Shown here: positions 10,040 to 19,168 of the stretch, piece after piece
Layout: each line of letters opens with the position of its first letter
How positions within the stretch are numbered: the stretch's first letter is position 1
Assembly (NCBI GenBank): GCA_015179125.1
Contig: WHVA01000025.1
Span: 310,001 to 374,000 of the forward strand
Length of the DNA: 64,000 nucleotides
Reading direction: 5' to 3'
Origin: Gautieria morchelliformis
Taxonomy: Eukaryota; Basidiomycota; Agaricomycetes; Gomphales; Gomphaceae
Position numbers and translations under genes: made by a program
The notes under the pieces: model-generated
Database searches by the model: none
The model's input: only the letters and a program-made list of their open reading frames with translations
What the model was told of the DNA's origin: nothing

Positions 10040-10960
10040 AAGTTCACCTCCACCAGCTCCTCTTATTCCATATCATTCACAGCCTCATACCTGTATCCTT
10101 TCCATTTCATGAGGAACTGGATGAAGCCCCTCATGAATTGGCTGTCCAGGATCTGTTCCACCATATAATGCTCTTCCCCATCCACAATCTCTGGCAGAGG
10201 CAGCAGATGAGCCTTCTGACTGGGAATGGTGCCAGAGCTGTAAGTGTTAGGGGGCATCCCCTTTCCAGTTCCAACACTGCCCCAAGTTCCCCCCATTCCA
10301 CATCCAGTTCTGCTTCTGCTTCTGCTTCTGCAAGCACTTCCACCAGTTCCACCTGCATCACCAACTTTGCTCTGCTTCCCCACTTCTGCTTTCAGAGCAT
10401 TGTCAGGAGTGAAGCAGCTCACATAGTACATGGCATCCAGGGTCTGTCAAGGGTCGGGGAGGCCAGGGGAGGACAGGGTCAGTGGTGAGTGCCAGGCAAT
10501 GGCCCTGGCTGTGGTCAGTGTAGTATCCTTAGACTTTTCTCTTTTCCCCTCTATTGGGTGAGATTCCCTCTTATTGTATATTTCCTCATTTATATATACT
10601 CTTTGTATTTCCCCTCTGTCAGCTTGCATGGTAGTGTGATCTCCATGGCTAGAGAGGGTTGCCCTTATAGGAAGTAGCTTCACCACATTGAAGATGGGGT
10701 GGAGGTGGGACATGGACACTGGAAGGCAGAGACGGTATGTGTTCTGCCCAACCCTCTGCACCACTGTGAGAGGGCCAAGGTAGCAGTGGGCAAGCTTCTG
10801 TGAGGGGCACATAGTGTGGATGTCACTAGCATCCAAGTACACCTTGTCTGCAACTTGGTACTCTGGTGCTGGCACCTGTCCATAGTAAGTTTCAAACTCA
10901 GTTAGATCCTGACCACACATATGTGGTCCCATACTAGTTATAATTGTAGCAGCGACGGCT
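10040..10960 (-). pseudogene. pol: Gypsy pol C-terminus (integrase end and chromodomain), split by a solo LTR
   Basis: The minus strand encodes VPAPEYQVADKVYLDASDI, KLAHCYLGPLTVV and SMSHLHPIFNVVKLLP (10,675-10,920). After an inserted LTR it resumes with PSQKAHLLPLPEIVDGEEHY and the chromodomain piece VEQILDSQFMRGFIQFLMKWKGY (10,040-10,239). These align with the end of pol at 22,560-22,930. Many differences are Arg to His, Cys or Gln and Ala to Thr, the signature of CpG decay. Only this 3' part of pol remains. Confidence 0.85.
10245..10669 (+). repeat. Solo gypsy LTR nested in a gypsy pol remnant
   Basis: It begins TGTTAGGGGGCATCC and ends TTGCCCTTATA, a diverged version of the chromovirus LTR termini. 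It contains the same internal R-region landmarks (TAGACTTTTCTC, two TTTCCCC blocks, TGGTAGTGTG). The flanking pentamers are GTAAG (10,240-10,244) and GGAAG (10,670-10,674), a target duplication with one mutation. It interrupts the minus-strand pol remnant between VKLLP and PSQKAHL, so it is younger than that remnant. Confidence 0.82.
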
Positions 10961-11265
10961 GCTGCCCCAGTCCCCAACTCTCTCCTACTTTAAATTTGTT
11001 ACAGCTTACAAGTCGTTTTCCATGGAATTGATGCCGCACCACGGTAATACAGTAAAATACAAGCTATGAGTAAAAGTTGGAGAATGGGAGGGTAGACGAA
11101 TTAACTACAGTGGCGGAAATAAAGGCTTGATGAAATACAAGGAGTTTTTGTTACTTGTACAGACAGCGAAGCCAACTGCAGATGGTTCGCGAACGCAAAC
11201 TGAGAAGTGAGTGCATGGTGGGAGGTCCCTGGTTGGTGATCCGTGCAAATGGGAGATTTAAACCA

Positions 11266-11667
11266 TAACTAAGTCAAGCAGGTTTCTAACATGATTTTTC
11301 CACCTCTTTCCGACTTCTTGGAACAGGGGTGGACATGCTGTTGCTAGGAAAGACTGTGTAGCAACACTTGGTCGAAGATACAGTAGAAAAAACTTACCAG
11401 CAATGTTGTCATTTGCTTTCTGGTCGTTTGTTTTGACCCCTTTAACTCATTAGAACGTGATTTCATTTTGCTAATTCCCCCTTCGGTAACATCATCTTTA
11501 ACATGGTGATATGCATCCTGGAGAAATCGACCGATATATACAGTGGGAAGGAGGTTCACCGAGCTAACCATAGAAAGAGGAGTAGGCAAGGCATGACTCA
11601 CACATGCTAGAATTGACAACGATGGCACAGCGTATATGAAAAAAAAAGGAGATAAATTCAAAAACAC
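11266..11667 (-). pseudogene. Decayed minus-strand coding fragment, unrecognised
   Basis: A minus-strand exon-like stretch encodes NLLPTVYIGRFLQDAYHHV, KDDVTEGGISKMKSRS and KQMTTLL. It is followed by a good donor (GTAAGT) and acceptor (ACACAG) bounding a 46-nt intron, and a last exon encoding ACPPLFQEVGKRWKNHV before a stop near 11,266. The splice structure suggests a former cellular gene. Its upstream part would lie in the tandem repeats at 11,570-12,175. I do not recognise the family. Confidence 0.4.
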
Positions 11668-12175
11668 GAAAGCTAAGGATGAAGAGCGTCAGATAAAGAA
11701 AGAGAAGTAGATGAGCTGTGACTCACACCAAGGGAATACTATAGAATATTGTATAAGCAAGAAAAAAAAAAACCCCCCACATAAATTATCCAACGAGGCG
11801 GAAACTGTCAGATAAAGAAAGAGGAGGAGGCGAAGCATGACTCACACATGCCAGAATTGACAACGATAACACAGTGTATATGAAAAAAGGAGATAAATTG
11901 GAAAACGTGAAAGCTGAGGATGAAGAGTGTCAGATAAAGGAAGAGAAATAGACGAAGCATGACTCACATGTGCCACAAGGGTTTACGATAGGAGTTCGTG
12001 TAAGGGAAAAAACCCGAGATAAATTCAAAAACAGGAAAGGTAATGGTTGACAGCGGTGTCAGATAAAGAAAGAGTAGACGAGATGTGACGCACACCCACC
12101 AGAAGTCAGTATAATAGATCTGCATATATGAAAAAATGAGATAAATTCAAAAGCACAAAAGGTAACGATGGAGAG
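11570..12175. repeat. Tandem repeats of about 120 bp carrying GTGAGTCA/TGACTCAC motifs
   Basis: The landmark CAGATAAAG recurs near 11,690, 11,808, 11,931 and 12,058, with GAGATAAATT and TATATGAAAAA blocks between. Most units carry TGACTCAC on the plus strand. That is a Gcn4/AP-1-like core, but on the minus strand it reads GTGAGTCA, a strong intron donor, and CTGACAG/CTGACAC (acceptor-like) follows 30-40 nt later. The array may therefore be tandem exon-intron units of the decayed gene at 11,266-11,667. About five units are seen, at roughly 118-127 bp spacing. Confidence 0.7.
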
Positions 12176-12436
12176 AGGATAGCAAGAAGTGAAAGACGTT
12201 TCATTGTTGGTCAGATTTGAATCAAGTACCTCTATGCTTCGGAGAGAAACGGGTGGGGGCCTGCCCCTAAGATGAGTCAAGCCCCTCGGATTAAAGACAA
12301 ATAGGAAGAGTCAGCCAATAAAATGAGTAGAATGGCACTCCCCGTAAGTGCAAACACGGATATTTGCGTTCGACCAGCCTCCCTCTCCTTCGGAGAGAGT
12401 CGGGGATTGTGTGTTGTATTGGGCCTATACCATGAC

Positions 12437-12557
12437 TGTAAGGGTGACTCTCCCTAGACAGCAGAACTCACGTGGCCTGGCAGAGGAGGGCCCAAAGATG
12501 AATAAGAGCTTTCTACATAACATACAACTCACCTGGGAGGATCCAAAGAGGAAAAGC
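12437..12557 (-). repeat. Second gypsy LTR family, 3' part (interrupted by Harbinger)
   Basis: On the minus strand this is the end of an LTR: GCTTTTCCTCTTTGGATCC, then the GCCAGGCCACGTGA block and GGGAGAGTCACCCTTACA. The same sequence ends the LTR at 24,113-24,182. Its other half lies at 16,149-16,430, on the far side of the Harbinger element, so this LTR was split by that insertion at a TTA (TAA) target. Confidence 0.75.
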
Positions 12558-12839
12558 TAAGAGCCCATTCAGTGCCGGCATTGCATTTTCGAGTTTTCAG
12601 TTCAGCTGAACAGCCAGGCAATTTTGTGTGATCTGGCTGTGGCAGCTGAACGCAACACTTGAGCAAATGGGATAACAATCTGAGTCCAGTGTGATCATGT
12701 GAGCAGCATGCCTCATTAAACCTGCTAGCTTCATGTATGGATCCTAGAGTCTCTCACGGATCTGTCCGAAACAGAAGGGTGTCTGAAGAGCTCCAGAGAC
12801 GTAGAGTGGAACTGACACGAAGGGTCACTCTATATATGC

Positions 12840-14606
12840 TCACGCACGCAATGGTCGCAACAGGGTTGTACTACACAAACTACATAGAAAGGCTCCCGCT
12901 CCATACTTCAATATTGTCAGGATAGGGGTGGGTGAAGGAGCTCTTAGATGGCCACCCACAGCATATCAAAGACCAATTAGGAGTGCACAAACATGTGTTC
13001 CTCAAGCTCTGTTCCGAACTCACAGACAAAAACGGCCTTGGCATACACACCATGTTTCAATAGAAGAACAGATTGCTATTTTTCTATATACGGCAGTAAC
13101 CAATCTCTCTAATAGGAAGATCGCAGAACGCTTCCAACGAAGTGGGGACACCATTTAGAAGTACGCAGCCTCAAGCTTCTAATAGATTGGGAACTCATAG
13201 CCTAGGGAGATTATTCATAAAGTCTATGTACTATGAGATAAGAACCTACATAGTATATATTTCAAAACTACTATTTCTAATATATAAGAATATTATTATA
13301 TCAGATTTATAGAGCAACACTAATGCATATAAAACTTCTGTATGAGTAAGTTCATCTCGGGTGAAAAGATACATTAGAATATTATAGTAAGAGACTGAAG
13401 ATTGATAGACACTTAGAATAGATAAAAGGAGGATATACAACATAGAATATATGTATATATAATATGACATGTATGCAGGGTATAGTACTAATTATATAGT
13501 AACACCAATATGGATTATATTAAAAGTTGGTAGAAACCCAAATATATGGATTTCTCGTCGGCGGAGCCATCGCTCGGGGAGGGACAAAAGAAGAATTATT
13601 TATTTCTGTTTTATAAAATGTAAAATATACTTTCTATTCATATCCCAATTATGAGCTTTTCTTTATATTATGAGTTAAAAGTAGAATGAAAATACATACA
13701 CGTCCTAGAAAGATATTATCACCCTCCTAGTCTTAGGTGCTTCCATGGAGTCCTTTCCACCCTTGCTGCTGCCGAGTTCTACAAAGTCTATGTTCAGCTT
13801 CCAGATGGAAACACCCCACTTGCTGAGGAGATTGAAAGCAACCCAAAGCTCTTCCCATATTTCAAAGATGCACTGGGAGCCATTGACGGTCCTCATGTGG
13901 ATGTTCATCCACCCCTCACAGACAAGGCTTGTTACCCGAACCGAAAGGAACCCTGACTCAGAATGTGCTCACCGCATGCACATTTGATCTACAGTATTGC
14001 TACATCCTTGCAGGCTGGGAGGGTAGTGTGTATGATGATGCTATTTTTGAAGATGCATGGTGCCACGACTTGAAGATACCAAACGGAAAGTATTACCTTG
14101 CTGATGCCGGTTTTGCATCATGTGACGTACTTCTGGTGCCATATCGAGGAGTCCGGTACCATCTTAGAGAATGGGAAGCTAGTAGACATAAGTCAGTGTT
14201 TCATTCACCCATATATATGTCAATTAATTACCTGGATAGACCAGAGAATTACAAAGAGTTATACAACCCGCGACATGCACTAGCCTGGAATGCCATTGAA
14301 CGTATATTCGGAGTCTCACAGAAGCAATTCAAGATGCTGTGCTATGCCAATGAGTATCCTATTGCCATACAAGGGTGTCTTATTCATGCACTTTGTGCTC
14401 TGCATAACTTTATACATGTTTATGACATTGACAACACGATAGAATGGGACTTCACTGAAGCAGATCACGCATCCATGAGTGGGCAAGGGTATGATGAGGT
14501 TACAGGCATTACACAAGTGGAAACCACAAGGGCTGCCCTTAGGTGTGATGAGATTGCAGAGAAGATGTGGGAAGACTACCTGGGAGAAAGGTCCCAGCGC
14601 GAGTAG
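12840..14606 (+). pseudogene. Harbinger (DDE_Tnp_4-type) transposase, broken
   Basis: The N-terminal region reads HPQHIKDQLGVHKHVFLKL and then, after a shift, VSIEEQIAIFLYT...KIAERFQRSGDTI, a helix-turn-helix common in this family. The catalytic part follows: LGAIDGPHVDVH (first Asp), NVLTACTFD...LAGWEGSVYDDAIF (second Asp), YYLADAGFA, VPYRGVRYHLREW, then NAIERIFGVSQKQFKML (catalytic Glu) and ALHNFIHVYD. Defects are a stop where Gln is expected (about 12,925), a frameshift near 13,045, an AT-rich insertion of about 560 bp at 13,165-13,725, and a one-base loss near 13,947. The last ORF (from 13,929) is intact. Confidence 0.88.
13165..13725. other. AT-rich insertion in the transposase, mitochondrial-like
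   Basis: Transposase homology stops at the KY codons near 13,163 and resumes at FHGVLSTLAAAEFYK near 13,730. Between them lies DNA far richer in A and T than anything else in the window, with TATA runs and one isolated GC-rich cluster (TCGTCGGCGGAGCC, then CTCGGGGAGGGAC, 13,555-13,587). This composition resembles intergenic DNA of fungal mitochondrial genomes, which carry GC clusters in an AT-rich background. It is too long for the introns seen here. A NUMT is my inference. Confidence 0.5.
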
Positions 14607-14790
14607 AACTAAGAGTTATCCTAGTATGCCCCAAATAGAGCTGCCCAAGTACTAATGTAAATAACCTATGTATCTATACTAGTTATTACTAATCCCAGTG
14701 GGCCCCTTAGGGACCCACTGTATAGTTTATGCGTGGGAACCGGCCAGCGGTCCCCATCGCATCTTACTCCCACCGGTCACTACGTAGCAT

Positions 14791-16058
14791 TCAGAATACC
14801 ACTATTTGGTCAAGTTCTGTTGTGCCCTTGTGATACAAGGTCCTAAGATCGACATCTTTACAACTAATCTCTTCACTAATCCACGCATTGAGCCAGAGTT
14901 GCCTCCAAGGCTTGTTACGCATGGCCAGGTACATGTCAGCTGCCGCAGTGTTGCGCATAAAGATATCTGCTACAATAATGACCTCAGAATCTGCAAGCCC
15001 CTCCTCTTCGTCCTCCACCAGCTGCATGGCCTTGGTCTTATGCACCCGGTGATGCTGCGAGCGCTGAGGAGCTGCCTTTGTTCTGTAGAGCATGTCATAC
15101 CTGTAATCGCTGTGCTCATGGCAAACATGGCATCCATGCCAGATTTTCGCACATGTTTGGGTCCTGGCTTCATTGCTGTTGCAGCCTTGCGTTTCTTATT
15201 AGATGTTGGGCTGGGAGCAACCTATGAGTATTACGATGCCATTCCATACAGCCGCAAGACAAGTGAGAGGGGGATCAGGGAGTTGGAGGTGAGAGAGAGA
15301 GAGGTGCAAGGGAGAGACAAGGGTGAGTACCTAGTGGATAATCATATATCGGCTCACCTTTTCGTCACTTTCCTCCACACTACTGCTCTTATCAATACAT
15401 TCCCCATCCTGTTCAGAGTCTTCAGGCTCCGGCTCATAGTCATCAATGGTATTGGGGCTCAAACCATTGCCTCTGAAAACGCCGGCACCCATGGTGATTA
15501 TCCCATCCATGAGTTCGGCCATAGTATCATAGAGCAGAAACGGTTTTTTCGAAATGGCTTGGCCTTGGGATGAGCCTTTGCATTGACATTAGCACAGTAG
15601 AGACTGGACTGAGGATAATAAAGAAAAGAAACGGCACTCACTCATTGCCAGCGTGTCTTGCAATGCCCAGCAGCCTTCGGTACAACCGGTCTAAATTTGC
15701 CTGCTAATCCAAGTACTACCAGAGTCCATGTAGTGGCTTTCCAGCCAGACTCAGCTTGAACTCCATCCTGTCATGCCTTGAGGAGAATGTCGACAAGTTC
15801 TGCTTCTTCTTGTGCAGTCCACTCGGCGGTCTCCTTTTTCGGTGGCTTTGCAACTAGAACGCCTGGATCGGGCTTGGCCATTATGCCAGAGACAACGGCA
15901 GTTGTGGGTGTACTGAGGATGTCTGAGGGCCAAGGGCAATCTGCTTTTTGCAATTGCAAACAGTTGTGGTCCAAAGCAGTATCGCAAAAAAAAGCGTGAG
16001 TATCGTGTTTCAAGATATCAGTTTTCTCTGCAATTGTGTCAGCCGAACAGTCACACAA
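14791..16058 (-). pseudogene. Harbinger Myb/SANT-like DNA-binding protein, broken
   Basis: It starts near 15,940 with MAKPDPGVLVAK, followed by the Myb/SANT helix WTAQEEAELVDILLKA. After an in-frame TGA it continues with GWKATTWTLVVLGLAGKF and CKTRWQ, at a GTGAGT donor. Further exons hold MAELMDGIITMGAGVF (about 15,500), GMDAMFAMSTAI (about 15,130) and DSEVIIVADIF...AADMYLAMRNKPWRQLWL (about 14,880-15,000), all characteristic of this partner protein. It normally binds element ends and recruits the transposase. Stops and a shift between the last segments indicate inactivity. Confidence 0.8.
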
Positions 16059-16148
16059 TCTCAGTCAATTTGATAGATTACACAAACTCCATTTTGGCAG
16101 TGCAACCTCAGAATATCTCATCCAATACCACCGCCAAACGGGCTCTAA

Positions 16149-16430
16149 AGGACCTCCACTGCCAGCACACTACCTATATACCTCATGCCCCTGATTGAAT
16201 TCAGGAACACCTGCTCCACTCTTGACACAAGCCCACACCTCCATGGCACTTGCCTAACATCCATGTCTTGACCCACAACCTTGGCGCGATTCTCAGATAA
16301 TTCCCAAAGCCGAAGGTTCAGGAACTTGGCCAGGCCCTCAGGATGTGCTTGGGTGAGATCTGGATCTTGGGTCAGAGCTGAATCTGAGACCAGAAATGCC
16401 CTTGGGAGGGGGTTCTGCATATTAGGTGGT
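16149..16430 (-). repeat. Second gypsy LTR family, 5' part (other half of 12,437-12,557)
   Basis: Read on the minus strand, this ends ATATAGGTAGTGTGCTGGC then GGAGGTCCTTTA. That corresponds to the middle of the LTR at 16,774-17,051 (ATATAGGTAGTTCACTGGC, GAGGATCCTTA). It lies directly against the right Harbinger terminus. The exact LTR start near 16,430 is diverged and uncertain. Confidence 0.6.
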
Positions 16431-16607
16431 CACCACAGAGGTTCAGACTTACATCAGAAGTGGAGCGGGCATCCCTGACCTCTATCAGGGGTGCAAGGTA
16501 TATAGGTAGCACACTTGCAGTGGGGATCCACAGCTTTTCCTCTTTGGATCCTCCTCTGCCAGGCCACGTGATTTCTGCTATCTTGAGAGAGTTGCCCTAG
16601 CAGTTAC
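16431..16607 (+). repeat. Third copy of the second LTR family, uninterrupted (empty site)
   Basis: It contains TATATAGGTAGCACACTTGC, GGGGATCCACAGCTTTTCC, the TTTGGATCCTCC and GCCAGGCCACGTGA blocks, and ends near GTTGCCCTAGCA. At the nucleotide where the other two copies hold a Harbinger element, this copy runs straight through (GGATCC-ACA-GCTTTT). It therefore serves as the pre-insertion allele. The 5' part is missing or too diverged to place. Confidence 0.6.
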
Positions 16608-16773
16608 AGGTACGACAAGAATTTGTGGATTTCAGAAGACAATGTCCATGCAACCAGCAAATGTACCTGAGTTCTACCAGACTCACCTGAGAGAGCCATG
16701 AAGAATTCGGTCAATGGCCTTTCAGATGATCATGTCTCATGCTTCAAGATGCAGCACTCTAGAGGGGAGGTGA
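16608..16773 (+). other. Gypsy internal 3' end with polypurine tract
   Basis: The sequence just before the LTR at 16,774 ends GCAGCACTCTAGAGGGGAGGTGA. It matches the 3' end of the chromovirus at 23,060-23,081 (GCAGCACGCTAGAAGGGGGGTGA), which is its polypurine tract region. The rest of this stretch holds no open frame that I can assign. Confidence 0.55.
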
Positions 16774-17051
16774 TGTCAGGGGAAACCCTTCCGAAACCAC
16801 TTCCGAGCTCGGCCCTGGTCCCAGTCCAAGCACATCCAGAACCCCTGAGCCATCCTTACATCCACCTTGATCCCAAGGCTAAGCTTCTGAACCTTCAACT
16901 TCAGCAGAATGGTGTCAGGGTCACTACATGATAAGCAATCACCAGAGCTGTCAGGGTTGATGTCAGTTGGGAAGTGGAGGTCCCTAGGTATGGTCAGGGG
17001 TACCCAGAAGTGTGTGGCATATAGGTAGTTCACTGGCAATGAGGATCCTTA
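16774..17051 (+). repeat. LTR of the second gypsy family, 5' part (split by Harbinger copy 2)
   Basis: It begins TGTCAGGGGAAACCC after a polypurine tract and runs to GAGGATCCTTA, where the GAGCCC terminus of the second Harbinger copy starts. The remainder of the LTR (GCTTTTCCTCTTTGGATCC to CCCTTACA) resumes at 24,113 and ends at 24,182. The TTA is present on both sides as the target duplication (17,049-17,051 and 24,110-24,112). Confidence 0.75.
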
Positions 17052-17316
17052 GAGCCCGTTCAGCGGTGGCATTGCATGAGATATTCTGAGATTGCTCTGC
17101 CAAAACGAAGTTCATGTAATCGACCAAATTGCATGAGATCTTGTGACTGTTCGGCTGACACAATCGCAGAGAAAACCAATCTCTCAAAACACAGCACTCA
17201 CGCCTTTTTTGCAATACTGCCTCAGACCACAACTGCTCGCAATTGCAAAAACTAGATTGCCCTTGGCCCTCAGGCGTCCTCACTGCACCCACAACCGCCA
17301 TTGTCTCTGGCGTAAT

Positions 17317-17805
17317 TGTCAGGGGACACACTGTTTTCCATTTCCAGTTCCGACACCACACCCAGTTCCGACTCCATTTCCGACTCCGCTTCCAGTTCCG
17401 ATTCCATCTCCGCCTCCGCTTTCGGAAATGATTCCGCTTCTGGGAGAACTTCCACCAGTTCTGTTCGCCTTGCCAGTTCCACTCCAATTTCCGACTTCCA
17501 CTCTTGGAACAGTGTCGGAAATCAAGCGACTCACGTAATAGGTGGCATCAAGGGTCGACCAAGGGTCAGGGAGGTCATGAGGATGCAGGGTTGATGGCGG
17601 GTGCCAAGTGTGTCCCTGGCTGCACAGTGTAGTATAATACGGGCTCGCTGACATTGGGGGTCCTTGGACTTTTCTCTTTGGATTTCCCCTTGTCAGGTGA
17701 GAACCCCCTCTCTTGTATACTCTGTTCATTTATACGTACTTTGGATTTCCCCTTGTCAGTTGTGTGGTAGTGTGGTCTCCACAATCAGCCAGGGTTGCCC
17801 TTACA
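17317..17805 (+). repeat. Chromovirus 5' LTR with promoter
   Basis: TGTCAGGGG start and CCCTTACA end. The first 200 bp (U3) is dominated by TTCCGN hexamers. A TATAAT box at about 17,632 is followed roughly 30 nt later by GTCCTTGGACTTTTCT, the likely transcript start. Two TTTCCCCTTGTCAG blocks lie downstream in R/U5. Confidence 0.93.
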
Positions 17806-17820
17806 GCAGAAAAGTCTCTC
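17806..17820 (+). promoter_or_regulatory. Primer-binding site, self-priming type
   Basis: The sequence right after the LTR, GCAGAAAAGTCTCTC, does not begin with the TGG expected for a tRNA primer. Its AGAAAAGTCT is instead the exact complement of AGACTTTTCT in the LTR, at the predicted 5' end of the mRNA (near 23,431 in the 3' LTR; one mismatch in the 5' LTR copy). This matches the self-priming scheme established for Tf1 and sushi-type elements. The minus-strand copy at 2909-4161 preserves the same pair. Confidence 0.7.
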
Positions 17821-17992
17821 CCCTAGAGGACCGGCTGTCGTACGGCGCGTTGCATTCGCCATAGGTGCGTTCAGAATCGGAGACAGTGACTCGGAGATCG
17901 CAACCTCTTCCGCACACACAGCGTACGACAGCCCCTCTTCTTACGTTGAGCTCCCAACCCCGGAAATCCCATCCCATATTTCTCCTTCCGAC

Positions 17993-19168
17993 ATGGATCC
18001 GGACGATCGTCTTTGGAATATGGAGGAGGAATTGACGCGGAACCAGATGAAGACCGACGCGATTGAAACAGCCTTACAAGCGATTTTGGCTAAGTTAGAT
18101 ATTCCACAAAGTGGTGGAAATGAAATGCTGGATGATCCGGATTTCAGAAAAGCAGAAGCAGCGGAAGAGAGGATGTCGGCGAAGTTAGCAAAGGTCAAAC
18201 CGGCAACTCCGGCGGACTTTGACAGAGATTGGGAGAAGGGAAGTGCATTCTTCAACACATGCAGCATCTACTTTGCAATTGTCGGAGACCTCTTTCCGAA
18301 CGACCAGGCTCAGATCCACTGGGCATTGTCCTTTTTCAAGTCGGACCGCACAGCCCGTTTTGCAAACAAGGTGATCCGACATGAAGCAAAGGGCAAGGGG
18401 AACTACTTCCGGGACTGGGACGCCTTCGAGAAAACATTTTCCGACCAGTTCTGCCCGAAAAACGAGCAGCTCACAGCCCTTACAAAGCTCGAGGGGACAA
18501 GCTGGTACCAGGCCAAGGATCCGGTCGATGACTACATCGATCGCTTCCAGGAGCTCATTGACCTTGCGGAGTATGACGACGACAAGACGATCATCATCAA
18601 ATTCCGACGAGGGCTTGATCCGACACTCCAGAACCAAGTTGCGCTGCTTGGGGATGGAGCTCCGGATTTTGATGACCCGGAAGGGTGGTACCAAGCTGCG
18701 CAGAGGGTGTCCCGGAACAGGGAAGCAAATGAGGCCTTCGTGGAGACAAACCGGAACATGACACGCAGTTCCACTTGTCCTACTCCACCTATGCCAAAAC
18801 TCGGAAGTGCATTCATTCCCACACGGAAAATATTTCCGACGGTTGCTCTGCCTGCTCCTATTAGGAACCATAGCCCTCCTCCTTCGAAGAGTGGCCCTGC
18901 CCCGATGGATGTTGACCGCATGCGCGGAAAAGGCCACGGAACTATCACCTGCTTCCGATGCCGACAACCAGGTCACTATGCTCACGAGTGCCCCCAAGCC
19001 TTTGACATCCGGCCTATGACCACGGAGGAGAAACTCGAGCTCCTTCCAGAGTTCCTCGCACTTGCGGACATAGGCAGAGTGCCCACTGCAGAAGTAATTT
19101 CCGAAAATGCGGAACATGGTGCATCGGGAGTGGAATATGCGTCGGATTTTGTGACACGCAGCGGGTGA
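17993..19168 (+). CDS. gag: Chromovirus Gag
   Basis: This capsid/nucleocapsid polyprotein of about 391 residues starts at MDPDDRL, the first ATG of a frame already open from inside the LTR. The capsid part contains FFNTCSIYFAIVGDLFPNDQ, NYFRDWDAFEKTF and DDYIDRFQELIDLAEYD. Near the C-terminus is a CCHC zinc knuckle, CFRCRQPGHYAHEC. The frame ends at TGA (19,166-19,168), overlapped by the protease frame in the -1 phase, so Gag-Pol would need a -1 shift at AGCGGGTGA. Whether that shift is programmed is not shown by sequence alone. Confidence 0.9.
   Translation: MDPDDRLWNMEEELTRNQMKTDAIETALQAILAKLDIPQSGGNEMLDDPDFRKAEAAEERMSAKLAKVKPATPADFDRDWEKGSAFFNTCSIYFAIVGDLFPNDQAQIHWALSFFKSDRTARFANKVIRHEAKGKGNYFRDWDAFEKTFSDQFCPKNEQLTALTKLEGTSWYQAKDPVDDYIDRFQELIDLAEYDDDKTIIIKFRRGLDPTLQNQVALLGDGAPDFDDPEGWYQAAQRVSRNREANEAFVETNRNMTRSSTCPTPPMPKLGSAFIPTRKIFPTVALPAPIRNHSPPPSKSGPAPMDVDRMRGKGHGTITCFRCRQPGHYAHECPQAFDIRPMTTEEKLELLPEFLALADIGRVPTAEVISENAEHGASGVEYASDFVTRSG

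Larger units (their letters stand above)
12561..16145 (+). mobile_element. PIF/Harbinger DNA transposon with both ORFs, inactive
   Basis: Imperfect terminal inverted repeats begin GAGCCCATTCAGTGCCGG on the left and GAGCCCGTTTGGCGGTGG (reverse complement) on the right. They are flanked by TAA at 12,558-12,560 and 16,146-16,148, the 3-bp TWA duplication typical of Harbinger. Inside are a DDE transposase on the plus strand and a Myb/SANT-like ORF on the minus strand, arranged tail to tail. Both ORFs are broken. An AT-rich block is inserted in the transposase. The element lies inside an LTR of the second gypsy family. Confidence 0.88.
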
